Shown: piece after piece, positions 34,360 to 41,535 of the stretch
How positions within the stretch are numbered: the first letter of the stretch is position 1
Layout of the letters: each line of letters opens with the position of its first letter
Source of the DNA: Planctomycetia bacterium
GTDB taxonomy: Bacteria; Planctomycetota; Planctomycetia; Pirellulales; Thermoguttaceae
Reading direction: 5' to 3'
Assembly: GCA_030535245.1 (NCBI GenBank)
Contig: JAUNBJ010000001.1
Span: 1-64,000, forward strand
DNA length: 64,000 nt
The notes under the pieces: model-generated
Databases searched by the model: none
The model's input: the letters and a program-made list of their open reading frames with translations, nothing else
Told to the model about the DNA's origin: nothing
Translations under genes and position numbers: made by a program

Positions 34360-37300
34360 AAGTTGGCGTGCGTTTCCAGATACTGTTTCCAGCGTAAGGG
34401 GGAAATGCGGGGGCAGTCGTTGAGGTCGATTTGGGGGACGCGTTTCCCCTCCAACAGGTTGAAGGTCTCGTCGGTCAGCAAAACGCAGCCACGCAGACGG
34501 ATTTCAAGCAAGCGTTTGCAGGAAACCACGGCGGCAACCCCATGGTCGGTAATCGACTGGCAGCCGTTGAGATTCAGACGCACGAGGGAATCCTGAATGC
34601 TTCTGGAATCCAGAAATTCCCGCAACCCCGCGTCGGTGACGGTGCCGTTTTCCATGACGAGCGATTTCAGGCGGGCGCTTTGCCGCAAAAGAGAGATCGC
34701 CGTATCGTTCCGCAGGGCGATGGGGAGTTCGATAAATTCCAGAAAAGGGGCCTGGGCAAGCGTAATAAGCGACGTGGGCGTCAACTGTTCGCATCTGCCG
34801 AGGTAGAGGATTCGCAGTGCTTTCATTGCGTCGAGGAATTCGAGGCCCGCGTCGGTCACGTTCGAGCAGCCGTGCAGGGAAAGGAGTTGCAGTTTCTGCA
34901 GGACGCAAAGGCGGCTCAAGTCGGCGTCGGAGAGATTCGTGTTTCCGGCGTACAGTTCCAGAAGCTGGGAATGCAGCAACAGGGCATTCCAGCCTTCGGA
35001 GGTGATCTGTCGATTTTTCCAGAGGGCCAGCGATTCGAGGTTTTCGAGCGTCGCGAGTTGTCGCAGGCCGTCGTCGGTGATTCCGGGGCAGCCGCCGAGC
35101 TGGAGTTGCCGCAGTTCAGGGCAATGGCGGGCGAGAAATTCCAGCGATCGGTCGGTGATTTTTTCGCACCGGTTGAGGGAGAGGGCGACGATTCGTCCGC
35201 CGGCGGTGATTTTTTCCAGATCGGCGTCGGTCACGTCGGAGTACGAGAGATCCACGCCAAGTGCCGTGTCGCCGCCGTTGATTTCCGTCCACGTCGCGTC
35301 GTTCGGTTCGGAGGTGGTTAAAAAGGGCAATTCGCCGAGTGAAAAGGGTTGCGGGGCGGAGAGGCGGGGCAGATTCAGGACGACGGAATATTCGGCGGAC
35401 CGCTGGGAGACGAGGGCGTGGGATAACCTGGGGGACTTTTTCTTCAGTTCCGCGACCGTTTCCTGGGTAACGGGGCAGGAAACGAATTGGATCCGAACCA
35501 GGGTTTTCGGCGGGGTAAACTGCTTCACTTCGGAATCGGTAATCCAGGCGTTCCGAATTGTAAGGAACTGTATTTGGCTCAGGGATTCCAACGGTTTCAG
35601 GCAATCTTTACGAAGCATACGGCCCGACAGGGAGAGTTGGGACAATCGGGGCAACTCCGCCAGCCGAGAGAGGGTGCTCCCTTCCATCAGTGGGGAATGG
35701 AGGGAAAGCGTTTGCAGGTTTTTCAGCGTGAAAATCGGTTCCAGCCCCTCATCGGTGAACACGTTGGAATGGTCGATGTGGAGGGCTTCCAGCGGCAACC
35801 CGGCCAACCCGCGCAGCTTTCGATCATTCATGTAAGAAAGTTTCAGTTCGCGTAGTTTGGGCATGGTTTTCAACATGGCCAGCCCGTTTTTCGTCAGCTC
35901 GGAGGGATCGCTGAGGGTGAGGAAATCCAATTCCGGCATTCCTTTCAGGCGTTCCATTGCCTCGTCGGTGACTCGACCGGTGAGGTGCAGCGACCGCAAT
36001 CGGGGCATGTTGCGTAAACATTCGCAATCCCGCGGGGAATAGGTCGGGAGTTGGAGGATCAGGGATCGTACGAACGGCAGGGAGGCTAGCGCTTCCAGGT
36101 CGTCGGACGTGGAGAGGGTGAGTACGCTGGGGATCGATTCAAGCGTTTTCATGGAGGCCAATCCGGCCAGGGCGTGTGGGGGAACCGAGGTGTAAGCGAT
36201 ACTGAGGGAACGGAGAGCGGGAAATTGTTGGAGGTATGGAACGCACGCGGCGGTGAGCTGCCTGGAGCCGGACAGGTTGAGCGTTTCGAGCGATTTCATC
36301 GAAAGGAGCGCTTCCAGATCGGCATCCTGGATGGACGTGTAGGTGAGGGCGAGCTGCTTCATTTGGGTCAGCGACGCGAGAAGCCGAAAATTCGCGTCAG
36401 GTTTTTGAAGTCCGGAAATTTGCAGCCGTTCCAGCGAAGTTAGCTCCGCGATTTGCGAAAGCAGGTTATCCGGCAGTTCATGGTCATCCATCCGATTCAT
36501 GACGGTCATCTCCCGCAGCTGGGGGAGGTCTTTCAGCGTGCCAACCTTTCCCGACCGAAACGCGTCGAACGTCAGTTGCAGCGAAATTCCCCCGGTGGCG
36601 GCACGGATCGTTTGAATATCGGCATCGGTCAACGGTTCCTGAAAAGTGAACCGTTTCGTAAGGACCTCGCGTGGGGGCACCGGAGGCGGGGCGTGGGGCA
36701 CCGGTGGCGGGGAGGTGTGTTGACGCCACAGCACCTGTTTGGCCAGACCCATTTTCATCAATTCCGCCACCTGGGCTGCGGAAACGTTGGGGCAGTGGGT
36801 CACGTTGAGTATTTGCAGCGGTTTTTTACCCTCCCATTTTTTCAACCCTTCGCCCGTGATTTGCGTGCCGATCAGGTGAAGATTTTCCAGACGCGGCATT
36901 TTGGCCAACGATTCCAGACAGGCGTCGGTCAACGGCGACGCAACGACGCTGAACTCTCGAAGTTCCGGCAGCTCGGCAAACCGGGCGACGTCGGCATCTT
37001 TCAGGTCGTTTTCAGAGAGGTGTATTTTCCGGAGCGTCCGCATTTGGGAAAACGGTGCCATTTTCTCCCCGCTCAGCGACCCGTGAGAAAGGAGGAGTTC
37101 CTCCAGTGGTATTTGGGCCAGCACCTTGATTTCTTCCGCGTCGAGGGTGACATTTCGGAGGCAAAGCCGTTTCAGATTCGGGATTTTGGCCAACGATTTC
37201 CACCCTTCCAACGTCAGGTTCCGGGAGTTCCCCGACTCGATTTCCCGCAGTTCCGGAAGCCCTTCAAGTGCTTTCAGCCAGGCATCGTTGACGTTGCATT

Positions 37301-37685
37301 GCAGTTTTTCGAGCCGTTTGAGGTTTTTCAATCCGGCCAACGCGGCGTCGGAAAGCGGCGGTTTTTCCGGGGAAAACGGCTGCTCCTCGATTTGCAGCTC
37401 CCGAATCTCCGGCAATTGCGCAAGGAGTTCCAGGTTCCTGTTCCCCAGACGCAAAAACCGCAGGTGCGGAACCTTCTCCAGAAGCCGCAGATCGTCGTCG
37501 GTCAAAACACGTCCCGAAAAATCCAATCCGACAGGTTCCGTTTGCGAGAGTATCGTCTCCCGCTCCTTTTCGTTTAAAGACTTTTCCGATGGCCCGCCCG
37601 AAAGAGGGAAACGCAATACCGGTACTTCGTCGGCAGACAAAAGCAGGCAAAAAAACAGCGGTAAAACAGCCAGGATTCTTTTCAT
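34356..37685 (-). CDS. Exported two-lobed leucine-rich-repeat protein
   Basis: A 1109-residue exported protein made almost wholly of 22-26-residue leucine-rich repeats of the cysteine-containing/AMN1 type (for example LPELREIESGNSRNLTLEGW and CSNVTDAGLEFLDAM). A signal peptide covers residues 1-18. Two LRR solenoids are joined by a proline-rich linker near residues 322-340 (PPPVPHAPPPVPP), and the second solenoid has an interruption near 780-850. No catalytic domain, transmembrane tail or sorting signal was found. LRR arrays bind proteins or glycans; with secreted neighbours, an extracellular binding role is likely. ATG 37685 is chosen for its signal peptide, although the ribosome site is weak. 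A promoter is at 37728-37756, touching the end of a MITE-like repeat. Confidence 0.88.
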   Translation of the reverse strand: MKRILAVLPLFFCLLLSADEVPVLRFPLSGGPSEKSLNEKERETILSQTEPVGLDFSGRVLTDDDLRLLEKVPHLRFLRLGNRNLELLAQLPEIRELQIEEQPFSPEKPPLSDAALAGLKNLKRLEKLQCNVNDAWLKALEGLPELREIESGNSRNLTLEGWKSLAKIPNLKRLCLRNVTLDAEEIKVLAQIPLEELLLSHGSLSGEKMAPFSQMRTLRKIHLSENDLKDADVARFAELPELREFSVVASPLTDACLESLAKMPRLENLHLIGTQITGEGLKKWEGKKPLQILNVTHCPNVSAAQVAELMKMGLAKQVLWRQHTSPPPVPHAPPPVPPREVLTKRFTFQEPLTDADIQTIRAATGGISLQLTFDAFRSGKVGTLKDLPQLREMTVMNRMDDHELPDNLLSQIAELTSLERLQISGLQKPDANFRLLASLTQMKQLALTYTSIQDADLEALLSMKSLETLNLSGSRQLTAACVPYLQQFPALRSLSIAYTSVPPHALAGLASMKTLESIPSVLTLSTSDDLEALASLPFVRSLILQLPTYSPRDCECLRNMPRLRSLHLTGRVTDEAMERLKGMPELDFLTLSDPSELTKNGLAMLKTMPKLRELKLSYMNDRKLRGLAGLPLEALHIDHSNVFTDEGLEPIFTLKNLQTLSLHSPLMEGSTLSRLAELPRLSQLSLSGRMLRKDCLKPLESLSQIQFLTIRNAWITDSEVKQFTPPKTLVRIQFVSCPVTQETVAELKKKSPRLSHALVSQRSAEYSVVLNLPRLSAPQPFSLGELPFLTTSEPNDATWTEINGGDTALGVDLSYSDVTDADLEKITAGGRIVALSLNRCEKITDRSLEFLARHCPELRQLQLGGCPGITDDGLRQLATLENLESLALWKNRQITSEGWNALLLHSQLLELYAGNTNLSDADLSRLCVLQKLQLLSLHGCSNVTDAGLEFLDAMKALRILYLGRCEQLTPTSLITLAQAPFLEFIELPIALRNDTAISLLRQSARLKSLVMENGTVTDAGLREFLDSRSIQDSLVRLNLNGCQSITDHGVAAVVSCKRLLEIRLRGCVLLTDETFNLLEGKRVPQIDLNDCPRISPLRWKQYLETHANF

Positions 37686-37727
37686 ATCTTGAATTTTAAC
37701 CGATTCCCCCACCATTTACCAGTGGTT

Positions 37728-37756
37728 GGTATAAAAATCTCCTTTTCCGGGTACAA
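37728..37756 (-). promoter_or_regulatory. Promoter of the LRR gene, abutting a MITE-like element
   Basis: On the minus strand TTGTAC (37756-37751) and TATACC (37733-37728) with a 17-bp spacer. The first base of the -35 is the terminal base of the element at 37756-37974. Confidence 0.5.
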
Positions 37757-37974
37757 TCAAACTTTTTGCTTGCCGTACGAATTCCCCTTCTTTGAAGGGG
37801 TACGCCCGTTAGGGCGGGGGGTAGTTCCGAAGTGGTGAACGTTTTCCCAGGTCAAAACACCCCGTCAGCCTACGGCTGCCACCCCTCTAAAAAGAGGGGA
37901 ATTGTGCCTCGGCTGCCAGCCCTTTGAAAAGAGGGGAATTGCCCCTTTTGCTCAAATTCGCAAGGAAGTTTGAT
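37756..37974. mobile_element. MITE-like element, copy 1
   Basis: A 219-bp element bounded by ATCAAACTT and its inverted copy AAGTTTGAT, with further matching just inside (TTGC, GAATT). The body contains hairpins CCCCTT/AAGGGG and CCCCTC/GAGGGG and an outer GAATTCCCC/GGGGAATT pairing. It matches the second copy at 41245-41428 base for base over long stretches, but carries an extra tandem copy of about 42 bp near its right end. It encodes nothing and no clear target-site duplication is visible. The type is inferred from structure. Confidence 0.75.
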
Positions 37975-38353
37975 CGAACCTCCTTTTTCGATCCACCGAG
38001 ACCTTCCGGGAATTTCCCCTGCAACGAAAAAAAATTTTAAAAAAAGTTAAAAAATTTTTTTCTTGCCAAAAATGGCCAAATTTCCACTAAAATTTGGTAT
38101 AATATACCATCCGCAGAAAATATTTTCACTTTTTTTGACCAATTTTGACCAAAATGCCCCCCCCCCCTATTTTGAAATCTGGCTCTCGTTATGATAGCAA
38201 CGCGGTTTCGTGTAAAGGGTCGACAACGGCATTTTCGCCGTCCGATTGGCGATTTTTTTGTCCGAACCACAAACTAAAACGACACGTACAGAGACGCATT
38301 AAACACGTTGGGAATTTACCATGTTTTTTCAACAAAAGAAGGAATAATTGATC
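37975..38353. other. AT-rich noncoding leader upstream of the second PEP-CTERM gene
   Basis: There is no supported gene. It contains A/T tracts (38027-38064), the palindrome GGTATAATATACC (38095-38107) with an embedded TATAAT that could be a -10, and a direct repeat of TTTTGACCA (about 38134-38152). Transcription from that -10 would leave a leader of about 240 nt. A 77-codon minus-strand frame here lacks a ribosome site and is not called. Confidence 0.45.
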
Positions 38354-40174
38354 ATGCAAAAATTTTCTCCAATTGTATTGTTGTCCGTGATTGCCTTGGG
38401 GGTAGGGAACGTCGCTTTGTCAGCTACCATAGAGTGGAATAACACAGCGACGACTACGGGTAATCTTTGGACAAATAGTGCCAACTGGAGTTCGGGTACG
38501 GTTCCGACAAATGACGACGACGTTCAAATTACCAATGGCGGGACGGTCGATTTGGGAAAATTCGAGGTAGGCCACGAGACTCAGAGCACATACCTGCAAG
38601 GTGATATTACGTTTACCAATGGTAAGATCGTAGCCGATGCACCGGGTGTTTTATCCTCTAACTGGTCTGCGGTACCTTTCATGGTCATTGATAAATCTTT
38701 CAACATGTCAGGTACTACAGAGGTGGATATCAATCTCCGACGTTTTCTTATGGGAACGGTGGGTACTTCGGAAAGTTCCATCAGTGGCGGCACCTTCACG
38801 TACAGGCACGATTTTATAAATGAAAGTGGGGATGATGTTGGAGATGGTTCCATGCGAGTCGGTACGGTATGGAGTGGTGTCATAGCAACAACGGAGGACA
38901 TCTCCGCAACGCTGAATATTACCAATGCTGCAGTGGCCAATATTGAACGGTTGGTCGTAGGATTTGGGGGTTGGAGCGATGTAGATGTTTCTGGAAAAGT
39001 TGTGGTGGATGGTGCGACCTTGAACTTGGGAGCCGATGCCACGAATTTGGATCCGGCACAGAACAACAAGACGGAGTATTCCCTGATTGTCGGACACCTC
39101 AGAAACACGAAAGGAGAGGTTGTCGTCACGAACAATGGAATGTTGACTTCAGAGGGGCGGATTTCTGTCGCCCAGGAAAACGGTGAAGGAACGTTCACGC
39201 TTGAAAGCGGAACCGTTTCCGCGAATCAGTTCAACTCGGGACGGCTGGGACGTTACGTCCAAAAAGATGGAACGGCCAGTTTTAGCGGTAATTTTTGGAC
39301 CAACTCCGTTGGGAACAGCTCGGGCGACGATGGTTTGTTCGTAACGGGGGGAGATTTGACGGTTGGTGGGCAGTTGTGGATTGGAACGTCGGGAGGTGCT
39401 AACGCAACGGCGTATGTCAGCGGCGGTAATTTTAATGTGGGAACGTTGCGTATTCAAGGTAATACTTCCTTTACGGCCCAATCGTTTCTGACGATTGACG
39501 GTGCCAAATCCACATGGACGGTTGACTCTTTCCAAATGGCGGGGGGATTGTCGGGAATGGAGTTTAAGTTTGGCAGTGGTGGTTACGCTACGATCAAATG
39601 TAACACAACGACATTTATGACTTCAACGGATACAGGCGCCCCGGACATTACCGCCTCATTTGAAATTGATCGTATCCATATTGTTAAAGACAGGTATGAA
39701 TTGATTACCGCAACTAATACGATGTCTACACTTGCCGATTTGATCAACGAGACGGATTACTGGCGTATGGCTTACGAGGGAAAGAACGTTGTGCTCACGC
39801 TGGAAACGTTTTTCGAGGGGATTCCCGAAACTCCCGTTTCGGAAGGTGTTGTGGATTTGGAAACCTCCAGTAATACCATCGAATTTTACACCGATATTTA
39901 CGATCCCGAGAAGTATGACGATTTTGAGAGATGGCTTGGAGAGGCGGAGGATGTCGAATCGGTAACGTATGGGGACGATGGAAAGTTCACGGTGATACTT
40001 AAGGAGACCTTGGACTATTTCGCGTTCAATTTTACCCTGTTTGATAATGGGGTAAATATTTCCAATAAGAAAATCGAGCAGATTCCAGAACCTGTTACCT
40101 GGGGAATGCTCCTGATGGGCTTCGGCGGAATCTATTTCCTGCGACGCCGAAGTAAGTTGGGAATTGATAAATAA
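38354..40174 (+). CDS. PEP-CTERM surface protein, beta-rich
   Basis: A 606-residue exported protein with a signal peptide (residues 1-23, ending VALSAT). The following text, IEWNNTATTTGNLWTNSANW, and repeated short Gly/Thr/Asn strands (SGGTFTY, TLESGTVSANQF, VSGGNFNVGTL) resemble autotransporter-type beta-helices. The last 30 residues are a PEP-CTERM tail: IPEPVTWGMLLMGF, a hydrophobic helix and RRRSK. It is probably anchored at the surface by an exosortase encoded elsewhere. ATG 38354 has AAGGA 11 bp upstream; a TTG two codons earlier is less likely. Its base composition is visibly more AT-rich than its neighbours and it lies between two MITE-like copies, hinting at transfer or rapid divergence. 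Its stop runs straight into a heptamer array. Confidence 0.88.
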   Translation: MQKFSPIVLLSVIALGVGNVALSATIEWNNTATTTGNLWTNSANWSSGTVPTNDDDVQITNGGTVDLGKFEVGHETQSTYLQGDITFTNGKIVADAPGVLSSNWSAVPFMVIDKSFNMSGTTEVDINLRRFLMGTVGTSESSISGGTFTYRHDFINESGDDVGDGSMRVGTVWSGVIATTEDISATLNITNAAVANIERLVVGFGGWSDVDVSGKVVVDGATLNLGADATNLDPAQNNKTEYSLIVGHLRNTKGEVVVTNNGMLTSEGRISVAQENGEGTFTLESGTVSANQFNSGRLGRYVQKDGTASFSGNFWTNSVGNSSGDDGLFVTGGDLTVGGQLWIGTSGGANATAYVSGGNFNVGTLRIQGNTSFTAQSFLTIDGAKSTWTVDSFQMAGGLSGMEFKFGSGGYATIKCNTTTFMTSTDTGAPDITASFEIDRIHIVKDRYELITATNTMSTLADLINETDYWRMAYEGKNVVLTLETFFEGIPETPVSEGVVDLETSSNTIEFYTDIYDPEKYDDFERWLGEAEDVESVTYGDDGKFTVILKETLDYFAFNFTLFDNGVNISNKKIEQIPEPVTWGMLLMGFGGIYFLRRRSKLGIDK

Positions 40175-40291
40175 TGGTTAGTGGTAAATGGTTAATGGTT
40201 AATTATTTCGATTCCATCTTTTTTGTGGGGGGCAAGCAACCTCTTACTCCAAGAAAAGAGTACGAATCGTAACCATTAACCATTAACCATT
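40175..40291. repeat. Facing heptamer arrays (TGGTTAA and AACCATT)
   Basis: Four units (TGGTTAG, TGGTAAA, TGGTTAA, TGGTTAA) begin at the very next base after the PEP-CTERM stop. Three AACCATT units at 40271-40291 lie in the opposite orientation, so the two arrays can pair as an inverted repeat around 68 bp. This might serve as a two-way terminator between the convergent genes. Confidence 0.8.
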
Positions 40292-40327
40292 AATTAATTG
40301 GCCCCGTTCTTACGGTTTGCGTCCTGT

Positions 40328-41140
40328 TTATCGCATGGTGCCGCCTGAAAAGAGGACGCGTAGGGGGGAGAGGAACCAGCTGAAAAGGGTTCCTACCAGC
40401 ACTTTGTACCGGAACGAGGGGACGCAAACCACGCGTCGAAAACCACGCTTGCGAACCTGCTTCAGCGATTTCTTCACCAGCCAGTCGGCATCCAGCCAAA
40501 GCCAGCGGGGAATCTGGTCGGCCATGGCACTGCTTTTCATGGTCTCGCTCTGGTGGAATCCCGTTCGGACGAATCCGGGACAAAGTGCCTGCACGTGAAT
40601 CCCCCTGCCTGCACAGTCGCACTGAAGGTTCCGCGAAAAGCTGACCAAAAACGCCTTCGTCGCCGCATAGTCCGCAGCCCCACGTGAGGCCAGAAACGCG
40701 GCACAGGACGCCACGTTGATCAGGTATCCTTTCTGATGGAGCGTCATGGGGATCAAAGCCACCCGGGAAAGCCGCATGGGGGCCAGCGTGTGCAGCATCA
40801 ACATCTGCGATTCCAGATTGACATCCACGTTCGGAAACATCCCGGTTCCCGTCCCGAATCCCGCACAGTTCACCAGATACATCAGATTCTCGCACGCTTC
40901 CAGCCGCTTTTCCACCCGCTGGATTTCGTCCAGCTGCGTAAGGTCGGCAGGAAACGCCTCGACGAGCACCCCGTACTGTTTTTCCAGTTCTTCCTTCAGG
41001 GACTCCAGGACAAATTCCCGCCGTGCCACCAGAATCAAGTCGCACCCATCGGCTGCCAATTGACGGGCAAAACTCCTTCCAATTCCGCTGGAAGCTCCAG
41101 TCACGACGGCCAGGGGCCTGGTTTTTCCGGTAATCGACAT
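40328..41140 (-). CDS. Short-chain dehydrogenase/reductase, classical type
   Basis: A 270-residue NAD(P)-dependent oxidoreductase with a Rossmann fold. The cofactor motif is TGASSGIG (residues 14-21). The catalytic residues are Ser145 (in INVASCAAF), Tyr158 and Lys162 (YAATK). LVNCAGFGTG takes the place of the usual NNAG. A C-terminal hydrophobic segment (about 245-265, VLVGTLFSWFLSPLRVLF) suggests membrane attachment, as in DltE-like and lipid-acting SDRs. The start at 41140 fits a consensus promoter (41180-41208), which leaves a leader of about 33 nt. The substrate is unknown. It stands alone, convergent with the PEP-CTERM gene. Confidence 0.88.
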   Translation of the reverse strand: MSITGKTRPLAVVTGASSGIGRSFARQLAADGCDLILVARREFVLESLKEELEKQYGVLVEAFPADLTQLDEIQRVEKRLEACENLMYLVNCAGFGTGTGMFPNVDVNLESQMLMLHTLAPMRLSRVALIPMTLHQKGYLINVASCAAFLASRGAADYAATKAFLVSFSRNLQCDCAGRGIHVQALCPGFVRTGFHQSETMKSSAMADQIPRWLWLDADWLVKKSLKQVRKRGFRRVVCVPSFRYKVLVGTLFSWFLSPLRVLFSGGTMR

Positions 41141-41179
41141 AGCACTACTCTCCCACAAAAGATACCCTGAAACCGCAGC

Positions 41180-41208
41180 ATTCTAACCGATTTCCCCCGT
41201 TTGGTCAA
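41180..41208 (-). promoter_or_regulatory. Sigma-70-type promoter of the SDR gene
   Basis: On the minus strand TTGACC (41208-41203) and TAGAAT (41185-41180) with a 17-bp spacer. Confidence 0.65.
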
Positions 41209-41244
41209 GAGCAGCTTCCCGCAAAAACATTCCGCGGGGGGGGG

Positions 41245-41428
41245 ATCAAACTTTCTGTTAGTCGTACGAATTCCCCTTCTTTGAAGGGGTACGCCCGTCA
41301 GGGCGGGGGGTAGTTCCGAAGTGGTGAACGCTTCCATGGTGCTAAAACACCCCGTCAGCCTACGGCTGCCACCCCTCTAAAAAGAGGGGAATTGCCCCAT
41401 CTTGTCCAAATTCACAAGGAAGTTTGAA
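41245..41428. mobile_element. MITE-like element, copy 2
   Basis: A 184-bp relative of the element at 37756-37974, in the same orientation, with the same terminal ATCAAACTT/AAGTTTGA inverted repeats and the same nested hairpins, and nearly identical from GTACGAATTCCCC to GAGGGGAATTG. It sits between the divergent promoters of the SDR and FAD/Fe-S genes, its right end 36 bp before the latter -35. The 395-bp gap 41141-41535 holds only this element and those promoters. Confidence 0.75.
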
Positions 41429-41463
41429 TGCACCCCTTTCTGCTCCGTTTTTTGCCATCCCCA

Positions 41464-41492
41464 TTGTCAAAACGGGGGGAGAGCGGTATGAT
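41464..41492 (+). promoter_or_regulatory. Sigma-70-type promoter of the FAD/Fe-S dehydrogenase gene
   Basis: TTGTCA at 41464-41469 and TATGAT at 41487-41492 with a 17-bp spacer. The predicted transcription start near 41499 excludes the upstream in-frame ATG codons 41428 and 41488 and supports 41536. Confidence 0.65.
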
Positions 41493-41535
41493 ATATTTTG
41501 TGGATTCTTTTCCCCTCAACCTTTGGAAACATGCC

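Noticed and set aside
34356-37685. LRR gene as a possible type III effector or host-targeted toxin
   Set aside because: It has a plain Sec-type signal peptide, no catalytic domain and no secretion genes nearby; LRR proteins of this type are common in planctomycetes.
38037-38270. 77-codon minus-strand frame in an AT-rich gap
   Set aside because: It spans homopolymer tracts and a G-run, with no ribosome site.
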